Source: Sphingomonas hominis
GTDB taxonomy: Bacteria > Pseudomonadota > Alphaproteobacteria > Sphingomonadales > Sphingomonadaceae
Reading direction: 5' to 3'
Assembly (NCBI RefSeq): GCF_013328205.1
Contig: NZ_JABULH010000003.1
Coordinates: forward strand, 248,001 to 312,000
DNA length: 64,000 nt
The translations under genes were made by a program, and so were the position numbers. Positions 28,441 to 39,275 of this stretch are shown here, one piece after another. The first letter of the stretch is position 1. Every line of letters starts with the position of its first letter. The notes under the pieces are model-generated. The model saw nothing but the letters and a program-made list of their open reading frames with translations. It made no database searches and had not been told where the DNA came from.

Positions 28441-30230
28441 GCGATCTGGATCTGTGGCCCATCGGCAATTGCCAGGTCAGCGCGCTGGTGGATCGCACCG
28501 GTCGTTTCGTCTGGGCGTGCGTGCCGCGCGTCGACGGCGATCCGTTGTTCTCCGCGCTGCTCGGCGGCGACGCGCCAGATAGCGGGTTCTGGGACATTGC
28601 GGTCGAGGACTCGATATCGGTCGAGCAGCATTACATCCGCAACACGTGCGTGCTGGTGTCGCGCCACACCGACGCGCACGGCGGCGTGATTGAGGTGACC
28701 GATTTCTGCCCCCGGTTCGAGCGGACCGGGCGGACCTATCGCCCCGTTGCCTTTGCCCGCATCGTGCGCCCGATCTCGGGCAGCCCGCGGCTGAAGATGC
28801 GGTTGCGCCCGACCTGTGGCTGGGGCGGGACGTGCCGCGAGCAGGTCGGCGGATCGAACCACGTTCGCTTCCTGCTCGACGCGATGGCGATGCGGCTGAC
28901 TACCGACGCGCCGATCGGCATGGTGCAGCAGGAACGCTCGTTCCGCGTCGAGCGCCCGCTGCATTTCTTCCTCGGTCCGGACGAGAGTTTCGCGGGCGAT
29001 TTCGCCAGCACGCTCGACCTGATGCTCCACCAGACGATCGCGGAATGGCAGCAGTGGGTACGCGGGCTCGCGGTGCCGCTCGAGTGGCAGGAGGTGGTGA
29101 TCCGCTGCGCGATCACGTTGAAATTGTGCCAGCACGAGGAGACGGGCGCGATCGTCGCCGCGCTGACCACCTCGGTGCCCGAGCATGCGGGGTCGCAGCG
29201 CAACTGGGACTACCGCTACTGCTGGATCCGCGATGCGTATTATACGGTGCAGGCGCTCAACCGGCTCGGCGCGCTCGACGTGCTCGAAGGTTATCTCGGT
29301 TACCTGCGCAACATCGTTGATGCGTCGGGCGCGGGCGAGCACGACGGTCATATCCAGCCGCTCTACGGCGTGCTGGGCGAGCCCAACCTGCCCGAGCGCG
29401 AGGCGGCGCACCTGCCCGGTTATCGCGGCATGGGGCCGGTGCGCGTCGGCAATCAGGCGGCCGAGCAGATCCAGCACGATGCCTACGGCCAGATCGTGCT
29501 GTGCAGCGTCCACGCCTTTTTCGACCAGCGCTTGCTGCGCCCCGCCGACGCGGCTGACTTCGCGTCGCTGGAGCATGTCGGCGAGCGCGCGTGGAAGTTC
29601 TACGATCAGCCCGACGCGGGGTTGTGGGAGCTGCGCACGCGCCAAAGCGTGCACACTTATTCGTCCGCCATGTGCTGGGCGGCGTGCGATCGGCTGGCGA
29701 ATGCGGCGCAGCGGCTCGGTCTGGGGGAGCGCCGCGCATTGTGGGCCGGTCGCGCCGACACGATCCGCGACGTGATCGAGCGATCGGCGTGGCGCGAGGA
29801 CACGCGGCGGATGTCGGCGACCTTCTCGGGCGACGACCTGGACGCCAGCGTGTTGCAATTGCTCGACCTACGCTTCTTCGCGGCGGACGACCCGCGCTTC
29901 GTCGACACGCTGACCGCGATCGAGAAGGGATTGCGGCGCGGCTCCACCATGCTGCGCTACGACACCGAGGACGATTTCGGGCTGCCCGAAACCGCGTTCA
30001 ACGTCTGCACCTTCTGGCTGATCGAAGCGCTGTACCTGACCGGGCGCCACGACGAGGCGCGCAGCTTGTTCGAGGAAATGCTGTCGCGCTGCACCGCGGC
30101 GGGTCTGCTGTCGGAGGACATTGATCCCACCACCGGCGAATTGTGGGGCAATTACCCGCAAACCTACTCGCTGGTCGGCATGATCAACTGTGCCGGGATG
30201 CTGAGCAAACCGTGGAGTGCGATCCGATGA
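28437..30230 (+). CDS. Glycoside hydrolase family 15 protein (glucoamylase/trehalase-like)
   Basis: 597 residues: an N-terminal beta-sandwich (about 1-220) and an (alpha/alpha)6 barrel. Barrel motifs visible are RNWDYRYCWIRDAYYT (about 262), the region of the general acid, and GLLSEDIDPTTGELWGNYPQTYS near the end with the second catalytic Glu. GH15 proteins between otsB and otsA occur in many proteobacteria, and some act as trehalases. Whether this one trims trehalose or another glucan cannot be settled. No signal peptide, so cytoplasmic. Confidence 0.9.
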   Translation: MSDLDLWPIGNCQVSALVDRTGRFVWACVPRVDGDPLFSALLGGDAPDSGFWDIAVEDSISVEQHYIRNTCVLVSRHTDAHGGVIEVTDFCPRFERTGRTYRPVAFARIVRPISGSPRLKMRLRPTCGWGGTCREQVGGSNHVRFLLDAMAMRLTTDAPIGMVQQERSFRVERPLHFFLGPDESFAGDFASTLDLMLHQTIAEWQQWVRGLAVPLEWQEVVIRCAITLKLCQHEETGAIVAALTTSVPEHAGSQRNWDYRYCWIRDAYYTVQALNRLGALDVLEGYLGYLRNIVDASGAGEHDGHIQPLYGVLGEPNLPEREAAHLPGYRGMGPVRVGNQAAEQIQHDAYGQIVLCSVHAFFDQRLLRPADAADFASLEHVGERAWKFYDQPDAGLWELRTRQSVHTYSSAMCWAACDRLANAAQRLGLGERRALWAGRADTIRDVIERSAWREDTRRMSATFSGDDLDASVLQLLDLRFFAADDPRFVDTLTAIEKGLRRGSTMLRYDTEDDFGLPETAFNVCTFWLIEALYLTGRHDEARSLFEEMLSRCTAAGLLSEDIDPTTGELWGNYPQTYSLVGMINCAGMLSKPWSAIR

Positions 30231-31648
30231 CGCGTTCGACCGAGAGCCGCCTGATCGTCATCTCCAACCGCGTCAGCGCGCCCAAGGGGTCGAATTCGGG
30301 ATCGCAGGGCGGGCTGGCGGTCGCGCTGGCGGCGGCGCTGCGCGAGAATGGCGGCATCTGGTTCGGCTGGTCGGGTGAGGTGACCGAGCAGTTCACCGGG
30401 CAGATCAACTTTCAGCGCGAGCAGGGCGTGACCACCGCGGTGGTCGACCTGGAAGAACAGGACGTCGAGGAATATTACGAAGGCTACGCCAACCGAACGC
30501 TGTGGCCATTATTCCACTACCGCATCGATCTGGCGGAATATGAGCGCGAGTTCGCGGGCGGTTACCAGCGCACCAACGAGCGGTTCGCCGACACGGTGCG
30601 CCCGCTGATCGAGCCTGACGACCTGATCTGGATCCAGGATTATCACATGTTCCCGCTCGGTGCCGAGTTGCGCCGCCGCGGGTGCCAGAACCAGATCGGC
30701 TTCTTTCTGCACATCCCGTGGCCGCCCAGGCGTCTGCTCGGCACGCTGCCGGGCGCGCAGGCGCTGGTCGAGTCGATGTTCGAATACGATCTGATTGGCT
30801 TTCACACCGAGGAATGGCTCGAATCCTTCTGCGATTACGCGACGCACGAAATGGGCGCGAAGATCGAGAATGGTGTCGCGACGCTCGGCGATCGCTGCGT
30901 CCGGTTGATCGCCGATCCGATCGGCATCGACGCGAAGGAATTTGCCGAAGCCTCCGCAGGCGTGCAGGCGCGGCTCGCGTTTCGACGGATGCGCGATTCC
31001 GCCGACGGGCGCGACATGATCGTCGGCGTCGACCGGCTCGATTATTCCAAGGGGCTGGAGGAGCGTTTCTCGGGCTACGAACGCTTCCTGATCGAGCATC
31101 CGGAGGAGCGCAAGGAAGTGTTCCTACTCCAGATCGCGCCGCCCAGTCGCGTATCGGTGGAAACGTACCGCCGCATCCGCAACTCGCTGGAAGGACTGTC
31201 GGGGCGGATCAACGGCGAATATGCCGACGTCGACTGGGTGCCGATCCGCTACGTCAACCAAGGCTATCCGCGCGACGTGCTGGCCGGCATCTACCGCGCG
31301 GCGAAAATCGGGCTTGTCACGCCCCTGCGCGACGGCATGAACCTGGTGGCGAAGGAATATGTCGCGGCACAGAATCCGGAGGACCCCGGCGTGCTGATCC
31401 TGTCGAAATTCGCGGGGGCGGCCGAGCAGATGCAGGAAGCGCTGCTGATCAACCCGTATAGCGCGGAGGAGATCGCCGACGCGATCCAGCAGGCGCTGCG
31501 GATGTCGAAGGACGAGCGCATCCGGCGCTGGACCGTGCTGATGGATGGCGTGCAGCGTGAGGATGTGACGTGGTGGGCGACGCGCTTCCTCGACGCGCTC
31601 AAGCAGGCGCGGCCGGTGGTGACGGCGCCGGAGAAAGCGGGGATGTGA
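30227..31648 (+). CDS. otsA: Trehalose-6-phosphate synthase
   Basis: 473 residues, GT20 family. It joins UDP-glucose and glucose 6-phosphate. Conserved segments are LIVISNRVSAPK, NGGIWFGWSGEV, IWIQDYHMFPLG, FFLHIPWPP, GVDRLDYSKGLEERF (donor phosphate site) and TPLRDGMNLVAKEYVAAQ. Start MTRSTES overlaps the GH15 stop (ATGA), so otsB-GH15-otsA is one coupled operon. The last 50 bp overlap the end of the mscS-type gene on the other strand. Confidence 0.96.
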   Translation: MTRSTESRLIVISNRVSAPKGSNSGSQGGLAVALAAALRENGGIWFGWSGEVTEQFTGQINFQREQGVTTAVVDLEEQDVEEYYEGYANRTLWPLFHYRIDLAEYEREFAGGYQRTNERFADTVRPLIEPDDLIWIQDYHMFPLGAELRRRGCQNQIGFFLHIPWPPRRLLGTLPGAQALVESMFEYDLIGFHTEEWLESFCDYATHEMGAKIENGVATLGDRCVRLIADPIGIDAKEFAEASAGVQARLAFRRMRDSADGRDMIVGVDRLDYSKGLEERFSGYERFLIEHPEERKEVFLLQIAPPSRVSVETYRRIRNSLEGLSGRINGEYADVDWVPIRYVNQGYPRDVLAGIYRAAKIGLVTPLRDGMNLVAKEYVAAQNPEDPGVLILSKFAGAAEQMQEALLINPYSAEEIADAIQQALRMSKDERIRRWTVLMDGVQREDVTWWATRFLDALKQARPVVTAPEKAGM

Positions 31649-32744
31649 GCGCCACGTCGGCGCGGCGGCGCAGGATCGCCTCGGGCATCTCGCGCTTGAT
31701 GTAGTCGAGCAACGCCTCGCGCACGTCGCAGCGCAGGTCGAACGCGGTGCTGGCGTCCTTGGCAGTCATCAATCCGCGCAGTTCGATCGATCCGTCAAGC
31801 TTGGTGTCGGTCACCTGCAGGTTCCAGAAACGGCCGTCCCAGCGCGGGTTGGCGGTGATGATCGCGCCCGCCTGTTCGCGCAGCCGCGCGATGTCGGCGG
31901 CGGGATCGAGGTACCAGAACACGCTGCCCATCAGCCTGGCGGACTGGCGCGTCCAGTTCTGGAAACTGTCCTCCAGGAATTTGGAGACGGGCACCACCAG
32001 CCGGCGCTCGTCCCACACCTTGATGACGACGTAGGTCAGGCGGATCTCCTCGACGCGGCCCCATTCGCCATCGACGATCACCACGTCGTCCAGGCGGATC
32101 GGCTCGGTAAACGCCATCTGAATGCCGGCGATCAGGTTCTTGAGCGCGGGCTGTGCGGCGGCGCCGACCGCGATGCCGGCGACTCCGGCCGAGGCGGCGA
32201 GCGTGACGCCGAGCGCGCGGACGCTGGGAATGCTCATCAGCATCATGCAGATCGTCACCAGCACGATCACGAAGGCGCCGATGCGTTGCAGGATGCCGAG
32301 CCGGGTGCGCCGCCTGCGCGCACGCAGATTGTCCTCGACGCTGATGTCGGCCTTGCGCGACAGGATGTCGACCACGTTGCCGAGCGTCACCACCGCGAAC
32401 CAGCCGACGAGCCCTGGAATGACGAGCCCGGCGACGCGGCCCCACAAGGTCGCCTGGCCGCGCGTCAGGTGCAGCAGCGGTTGGATCGAGGCGAGCGCGA
32501 CCGCGACCAAGATCCAGCGCGCTAGCCCGCGGGTACGCTCGACCATCGCAGCGCCGCCCTCGCTGTCGTGGCGGAGTGCGGCGCGCGCGAGCAGTGCGAA
32601 GGCGAGCGCGTGGAGCAGGATCGCGCCGAGGACCGCGGCCGCGACGATGCCGACGTTGGCAAGCCAGGTCGGGATGTCGGGCAGGTCGCGCCAGTGATGG
32701 GCCAGGTAACGAGCCCAGTCGCGCGGAAGGTTCGCGTCTCTCAT
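31599..32744 (-). CDS. MscS-family mechanosensitive ion channel
   Basis: 381 residues. Several N-terminal helices (about 27-50, 80-100, 105-130, 155-180) precede the pore helix region LGVTLAASAGVAGIAVGAAAQ and the beta domain start NLIAGIQMAFTEPIRLDDVV. The C-terminal domain continues to a Pro/Ala-rich tail. MscS channels release solutes on hypo-osmotic shock, a functional counterpart of the trehalose operon facing it. An EcfG-like promoter lies only 9 bases before the start codon. Confidence 0.92.
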   Translation of the reverse strand: MRDANLPRDWARYLAHHWRDLPDIPTWLANVGIVAAAVLGAILLHALAFALLARAALRHDSEGGAAMVERTRGLARWILVAVALASIQPLLHLTRGQATLWGRVAGLVIPGLVGWFAVVTLGNVVDILSRKADISVEDNLRARRRRTRLGILQRIGAFVIVLVTICMMLMSIPSVRALGVTLAASAGVAGIAVGAAAQPALKNLIAGIQMAFTEPIRLDDVVIVDGEWGRVEEIRLTYVVIKVWDERRLVVPVSKFLEDSFQNWTRQSARLMGSVFWYLDPAADIARLREQAGAIITANPRWDGRFWNLQVTDTKLDGSIELRGLMTAKDASTAFDLRCDVREALLDYIKREMPEAILRRRADVALTSPLSPAPSPPAAPA

Positions 32745-32753
32745 GGTGGCGCG

Positions 32754-32778
32754 AACGGTGCATGGGCGGGGGCGTTCC
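32754..32778 (-). promoter_or_regulatory. Putative sigma-EcfG promoter of the mscS-type gene
   Basis: Minus strand: GGAAC (32778-32774), a 16-base spacer, CGTT (32757-32754), then nine bases to the ATG at 32744. It matches GGAAC-N16/17-CGTT. If used, the mRNA would be leaderless or have a leader of only a few bases. The fit with osmotic stress genes next door is supportive; a chance match is possible. Confidence 0.5.
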
Positions 32779-32842
32779 GGTGGCGGCGCTAGGGCGGGGT
32801 GGGCCGTGAGTGGTGCGGGGTGGGGGCCGGCACCGGAGGCTC

Positions 32843-32853
32843 GGGGGGGGGGG
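32843..32853 (+). repeat. Run of 11 G in a G-rich upstream region
   Basis: An uninterrupted G11 tract about 100 bp upstream of the mscS-type start, at the end of a G-rich stretch (32764-32853) with several GGG to GGGGG runs. It could form a G-quadruplex on the plus strand and is long enough for slippage. The gap 32745-33255 holds this, the EcfG-like promoter, a REP pair and the structured element; no gene. Confidence 0.6.
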
Positions 32854-32978
32854 CGAGCGCCGTGCTGCGGAAAGGAAGGGGTGGGGCGGATGGGGACGAA
32901 GCGGGTCGTATTCAGCTGCCCTCTCGCCGACGTCTCACCTCTAGGGAGACAGTAGATTGGCCTGGTGGGACCCTGCCC

Positions 32979-33060
32979 GTCATTCCGGCCTTGAGCCGGG
33001 ATCCCGCTGCCTTTTGCTGACCGCCGGACAAGCGGGACCTCGGATCAAGTCCGGGGTGAC
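32979..33060. repeat. REP-like inverted pair
   Basis: GTCATTCCGGCCTTGAGCC with GGGATCCCGCTGCC, then the opposite arm AGCGGGACC, TCGGATCAAGTCCGGGGTGAC. The two arms face each other around a short loop, so the whole can fold as one long hairpin. Confidence 0.85.
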
Positions 33061-33140
33061 GAGGGCGGTAGCGGGGTGACGGATTGAGGCAGGAGGCGAC
33101 CTCGCCGCCTTGACGCGAGGAGGCGTTTACCCGCAGGCCG

Positions 33141-33256
33141 CGGCGCGGAAGTTAATCCCGCGCCGTCGAACGTGGCGCTTGGCGCGCCACGTCGGCCGAG
33201 CCTTTGCGTCCGCGTTCGCGGACCAGCGCGTAGCTGGGCTACGCGCCTCGCTCGGC
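33141..33256. repeat. Structured multi-hairpin element, copy 1
   Basis: Four perfect inverted repeats in order. (1) CGGCGCGG (33141-33148) with CCGCGCCG (33158-33165), loop containing AGTTAAT. (2) ACGTGGCGC (33170-33178) with GCGCCACGT (33184-33192). (3) An outer stem GCCGAGC (33195-33201) with GCTCGGC (33250-33256), enclosing (3a) GTCCGC/GCGGAC (33208-33223) and (3b) GCGCGTAGC/GCTACGCGC (33226-33246). The outer stem ends exactly at the stop codon of the M13 peptidase gene, so on that strand it would be the 3' untranslated structure. The same plan occurs at 48637-48746. Confidence 0.75.
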
Positions 33257-35322
33257 TACCAAATCTTTACGCGCTGCTCGGGCGCGAGGTACATCTTGTC
33301 GCCCGGCTTGACGTTGAACGCATTGTACCAGGCATCGACGTTGCGCACGACGCCGTTGACGCGGTTGTACGGCGGCGAGTGCGGGTCGGTCAGCAGGCGG
33401 CTGCGCAGCGCATCCTCGCGGATCTTCGACTGCCACGCTTGCGCGTAGGAGAGGAAGAAGCGCTGATCGCCGGTGAGGCCACCGATGACGGGCGCCTTGC
33501 CGTGGGCCGCCTGATACTTCTGGTACGCGGTGTATGCCGCCTCAAGCCCGCCCAAGTCGCCGATGTTCTCGCCCAGCGTCAGCGCACCCTTCACGTGCGT
33601 GCCGGGGATCGGCTCATAGGCGTCATACTGGCTGACGAGCACGCTGGTCCGCTTGGTAAAGGCGGCGCGCGTTTCGGGCGTCCACCAATTCTCGAACTTG
33701 CCGGTCGGGCCGAACTGGCTGCCCTGGTCGTCGAACCCGTGACCCATTTCGTGGCCGATGATCGCGCCGATTGCACCGTAATTGACCGCGGCGTCCGCCT
33801 TGGGATCGAAGTAGGGCGCTTGCAGGATCGCCGCCGGGAAGGTGATCTGGTTCGACAGCGGGTTGTAGTAAGCGTTCACCGTCTGCGGCGTCATGCCCCA
33901 CAGCGTGCGGTCGACCGGCTTGCCGAGATACGACAGGTCGAGCTGGTGCTGGAATTCACCCGCGCGCATGTTGTTGCCCAGCGGATCGCCGCGCACGACC
34001 TTCATCGCCGAATAGTCGATGTACTTGACCGGATGACCGACGCGCGGATCGAATGCGGCGAGCTTGGCGAGCGCCGCCTGCTTGGTCTTGGCATCCATCC
34101 AGGTGTTGCCGGAAATACGCTCCTGGTAACCTGCGCGCAGGTTGTCGATCAGCTCGGCCATCTTTGCCTCGGACTCGGGCGGATAGTGGCGAGCGACGTA
34201 GACTTGGCCGACCGCCTCGCCCATCGCGTTGTTGACCAATGCGATGCCGCGCTTCCACCGCGCGCGCTGCTCCTGCTGACCGGACAGGGTGCGGCCGTAG
34301 AAGTCGAAATAGGCGGTGTCGAACGCCTTGGGCAGTACCGAGGCATTGTTGCTGGCGAAGCGGAACTTCATCCAGTCCTGCCACGTCGAAACCGGCGTTG
34401 CGGCGTAGAGCTTGCCGAGCGCGGTCAGCGCAGTCGAGGTGCCCATGATGACCACGGGGAACCGCTCATACCCTGCGGTGCGCAGCATCAGCGGCCAGTC
34501 GAACTCGGGCGCAAGCGCCTTGCGCTGCGCGGCGTCCATCGGCTTGAGCATCGCTTGCAGGTCGCGCTGCTGAACCGGCGTCCACTGCACCTTGGCCATC
34601 GCGGTCTCGAGCGTCACGATGCGGTCGGCCTTGGCGGAGGCGTCAGCGACGCCCGACAGCGTCAGTACCTGCTCGACGTATTTGCGATAGGCGGCGCGGT
34701 AGGTGTCGTACTTGGCGCCCGGCAGCAGGTAATAATCCTGCGGCATGCCGAGCGAACCCTGGCTGGCGATCGCGATATATTGCGTCGGGTCGGACGGGTT
34801 CGGCAACTGCCCCACCTCGACCGGCGAGGCGTAGCCGACGCTGGCGAACAGCGTCTGGAGCTTGGTCTTGTCGTTCGCCGCGTCGATCTTGGCGAAATAG
34901 GGCTTCAAGGGCGCGGTGCCGGCGCGCTCGATCGCGGCCTCGTCCATGAAGCTGCCGTAGAGGTCGCCGATCTGCTTGCCCCCGGCGCCGACCGCGTTCG
35001 GGTCGCGCGCGGCATCGCTCAGGATGTCGCGTACCTGACCCTCGGCCTGATCGGCGAGCGTCACCATGTAGCCGGCCGAGGTGCGGTCGGCGGCGATCTG
35101 CGTCCGCTTGTCCCAATTGCCGTTGGCGAAGGTCCAGAAATCGTCGCCGGGCTTGACCGTCTTGTCCTCGGCGGTCAGATCGACGCCGAACGTGCCGTAA
35201 CGCGGACCCGCCTGCGCAGCGCCCGAGGCGGTGGCAGGAGCGGTCGTCTGCGCGAGCGACGGCGCGGCGATGGCGAGTGCGGCGACGCCGAGCGACAGGC
35301 GCGTATATGCAGAGATGTTCAT
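33256..35322 (-). CDS. Secreted M13-family zinc metallopeptidase (neprilysin/PepO-like)
   Basis: 688 residues. A signal peptide (to about residue 24, APSLAQT) is followed by a long helical N-terminal M13 domain. The substrate-positioning motif is VNAYYNP, the zinc site IIGHEMGHGFDDQG (about 519-532) with the third ligand Glu in GENIGDLGG. The C-terminus ends RVKIW, typical of the family. It cleaves peptides shorter than about 40 residues, probably in the periplasm. Start MNISAY was chosen because GGGGAAGGGG precedes it. The structured element begins right at the stop codon. Confidence 0.95.
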   Translation of the reverse strand: MNISAYTRLSLGVAALAIAAPSLAQTTAPATASGAAQAGPRYGTFGVDLTAEDKTVKPGDDFWTFANGNWDKRTQIAADRTSAGYMVTLADQAEGQVRDILSDAARDPNAVGAGGKQIGDLYGSFMDEAAIERAGTAPLKPYFAKIDAANDKTKLQTLFASVGYASPVEVGQLPNPSDPTQYIAIASQGSLGMPQDYYLLPGAKYDTYRAAYRKYVEQVLTLSGVADASAKADRIVTLETAMAKVQWTPVQQRDLQAMLKPMDAAQRKALAPEFDWPLMLRTAGYERFPVVIMGTSTALTALGKLYAATPVSTWQDWMKFRFASNNASVLPKAFDTAYFDFYGRTLSGQQEQRARWKRGIALVNNAMGEAVGQVYVARHYPPESEAKMAELIDNLRAGYQERISGNTWMDAKTKQAALAKLAAFDPRVGHPVKYIDYSAMKVVRGDPLGNNMRAGEFQHQLDLSYLGKPVDRTLWGMTPQTVNAYYNPLSNQITFPAAILQAPYFDPKADAAVNYGAIGAIIGHEMGHGFDDQGSQFGPTGKFENWWTPETRAAFTKRTSVLVSQYDAYEPIPGTHVKGALTLGENIGDLGGLEAAYTAYQKYQAAHGKAPVIGGLTGDQRFFLSYAQAWQSKIREDALRSRLLTDPHSPPYNRVNGVVRNVDAWYNAFNVKPGDKMYLAPEQRVKIW

Positions 35323-35379
35323 CGATCCCCTTCCCCAACAGTGTGTCATCAACTTAGGACACCAACGTAACCGTTGCAA

Positions 35380-37320
<1,941 letters not shown>

Positions 37321-37412
37321 GCGCGGGGTTCCTTTCCTTGGTCGCGGGCTGCATGCGCCGCACGACCGCGCGGGGCAAGTATCGTGGCCGCTCGGCCGCG
37401 ATCGGTAGCGTC

Positions 37413-37433
37413 TCGTTAGCGAAATGGTAACGA
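37413..37433. promoter_or_regulatory. Inverted repeat upstream of acs and the PilZ gene
   Basis: TCGTTA (37413-37418) and TAACGA (37428-37433) separated by 9 bases, between the divergent acs and PilZ genes. Possible operator; no cognate regulator is identified. Confidence 0.3.
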
Positions 37434-37458
37434 ATGGGCGGGTAAGGCGCGAAGCGCC

Positions 37459-37845
37459 ATGCAACCGATCTCGATACTGTCCGCCGATGAAGCCGCCGCG
37501 CGCGATCCGCGTACCAGCGTGATGCTGAGTGCCGAGGTGGTGCGCAGCGAAGGCTCGGCGCCGACGCAGCATCGCGTGCTGAACGTATCGGTATCGGGGG
37601 TGTGCATCGCCAAGCCGGTCGGGCTGGTCGCGGACATGCCGGTGATGGTCTCGCTTGGCCGGGTTGATCACGTCGGCGCACGCGTCAAATGGGTGCGCGG
37701 CGACCGGGCTGGATTGCGCTTCGACGAAGCGATCGACCTCGACGCCGCGCGGCAACGCCGGCCCGGCAACGGCGCGCCGCCGCCGCCGACCTCGGGATGG
37801 ATGGCTGCGGCGAACGAGCGTTTCCGGCGTCAGACCACGCTGTAG
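37459..37845 (+). CDS. PilZ-domain protein
   Basis: 128 residues. [14 protein letters not shown] (a variant of the RxxxR approach), [11 protein letters not shown] (the D/NxSxxG c-di-GMP motif, here NVSVSG) and [10 protein letters not shown] give a single PilZ domain. The RxxxR arginine pair is not clearly present, so binding of c-di-GMP is uncertain. Its 3' end overlaps the PccR-type gene by 16 bp, tail to tail. Confidence 0.75.
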   Translation: MQPISILSADEAAARDPRTSVMLSAEVVRSEGSAPTQHRVLNVSVSGVCIAKPVGLVADMPVMVSLGRVDHVGARVKWVRGDRAGLRFDEAIDLDAARQRRPGNGAPPPPTSGWMAAANERFRRQTTL

Positions 37846-39230
37846 GGCACGACGCGTCGCGTCGCCGGATCGACGCGGATCGCGCGGTCGGTTGGCGGAA
37901 AGGCGCGCTGGTCGCAATCGCTGCGCGGGCAAAGCCGGCACGAGATGCCGATCGGCGTCGGTGTACCCGACAGTCCGTGCGACACGCCCCCCTGCCAAAT
38001 CCCGAGTGCATCGGCGTAGACGAAATCGGCGGCGTGCATCGCCTCGCAGCCCAGCACGACCGCGTAGCGCCTGGGCGCGCGCGCGAAGCGGCCTGACGGC
38101 TTCACCAATCCCTTCGCCATCGACACGTAGCGGACGCCGTCGGGCGTCTCGGCGTGCTGGACCAGGATGCGGTCGGGGATCGCCGCCGCCTCGTGGACGT
38201 GCCACAACGGACAGGCACCGCCGAAGCGTGCGAATTGCAGCCGGGTGGCGGAATGTCGCTTGGTGATGTTGCCCGCCATGTCGACGCGGCAGAAGTAGAA
38301 GGGGACGCCCTCCGCGCCCGGGCGCTGCAGCGTCGAGAGGCGGTGGCACGCCTGTTCGAAACTGACGCCGAACCGCCTGGAAAGCCGGTCGATGTCGTGG
38401 CGCACCGCCTTCGCCTCGGCACGGAACGCGGCGTAGGGCATGACCAGCGCACCGGCGGCGTAGTTGGCTAGGCCGATGCTCAGCAGTCGCCGTGCCTCGT
38501 CGTGCGCGAGCGGCGCTGCGGCGACGATCCCGGCGATGGGCGCGGCGAAGGCAAGCGCGGCGAGGCGGTGCGCGACGAGAAAACGCCGCGTCTCCGGCGG
38601 GGTCGCGGCGGCAAGCGTCAGCACGCGGCCGTCGAAGCGTGCGAGCGGGGCTGCGTCGTCTGGGGCCAGCACCACCGCCACGCCGTGGTCGGCGAGCTGC
38701 TGGTCGAGCGCGCCGCCGCTCGCGAGTTCCTCGGCCGCACGATCGAGCAAGTCGACGTAATTGCCCGCGTCGTGGAACCAGTCGCGCACCGCCTCCCATG
38801 GCAGCCGCGCGCCGGTGCCGGTCAGCCCGGCGCTGGTGATCATCGCTTCCTCGGCGAGCGCGGCACGTTCCTCCGCCGCGCGCTTGGCGGCGTGGAGCGC
38901 GACGAAGCGATCGGCGACGTCAGGGCGCTCCTCCGCTAGTCGCGCGATGCTCTCCGCGTCGAGCGGCGCGACCGCTGGGTCGGCGAGTGCAGCGGCGAGC
39001 GCGGAAAGGCGGCGCGCGGGTACCTCGCCCTCAATCCCGGCGAGTGCCGCGGGGAAATGCCGCGCCAGCGCCGCGCTGACCACCGCGGTCAGCGGACGTT
39101 CGCCGCTCTCCAACTGCGACAGATAGCTGACCGACAGTCCCAGCTTCATTGCCATCGCGCGCTGATTGAGCCCGGCGGCGCGGCGCAGCGCGCGCAAGGT
39201 ATCGCCGGCGTAGAGGCGGGAGCGGGGCAT
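37830..39230 (-). CDS. Short-chain fatty acyl-CoA regulator (ScfR/PccR/RamB-type XRE protein)
   Basis: 466 residues. An N-terminal XRE helix-turn-helix (about 8-62; [27 protein letters not shown]), a middle IrrE/ImmA-like domain without an HExxH site ([11 protein letters not shown]), and a Cys-containing C-terminal DUF2083 domain ([29 protein letters not shown]). In Rhodobacter sphaeroides the homologue PccR senses propionyl-CoA and controls propionyl-CoA carboxylase genes. Here it is divergent from pccB with TTYGCAA boxes between them, so the same role is likely. Confidence 0.9.
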   Translation of the reverse strand: MPRSRLYAGDTLRALRRAAGLNQRAMAMKLGLSVSYLSQLESGERPLTAVVSAALARHFPAALAGIEGEVPARRLSALAAALADPAVAPLDAESIARLAEERPDVADRFVALHAAKRAAEERAALAEEAMITSAGLTGTGARLPWEAVRDWFHDAGNYVDLLDRAAEELASGGALDQQLADHGVAVVLAPDDAAPLARFDGRVLTLAAATPPETRRFLVAHRLAALAFAAPIAGIVAAAPLAHDEARRLLSIGLANYAAGALVMPYAAFRAEAKAVRHDIDRLSRRFGVSFEQACHRLSTLQRPGAEGVPFYFCRVDMAGNITKRHSATRLQFARFGGACPLWHVHEAAAIPDRILVQHAETPDGVRYVSMAKGLVKPSGRFARAPRRYAVVLGCEAMHAADFVYADALGIWQGGVSHGLSGTPTPIGISCRLCPRSDCDQRAFPPTDRAIRVDPATRRVVPYSVV

Positions 39231-39245
39231 GACGGTCGCGCCTAG

Positions 39246-39275
39246 TTTGCAACGTGACTATTCGCAACTTCGCAA
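39246..39275. promoter_or_regulatory. Putative ScfR/PccR operator boxes between regulator and pccB
   Basis: TTTGCAA (39246-39252), TTCGCAA (39261-39267) and TTCGCAA (39269-39275), with a weaker TTTGCG at 39283. From memory, RamB and PccR recognise TTTGCAA-type sequences, and the position in the 102-bp divergent region suits control of both genes. Confidence 0.55.

Noticed and set aside
33172-35370. Long open frame opposite the M13 peptidase gene
   Set aside because: Antisense shadow; the minus strand carries HExxH, NAYY and the complete M13 sequence.
37321-38799. A long open frame extending acs upstream to about 1139 codons
   Set aside because: The upstream part is antisense to the well-supported PccR-type gene, is Arg/Pro-rich and has no family similarity; acs is full length from the GTG at 37320.
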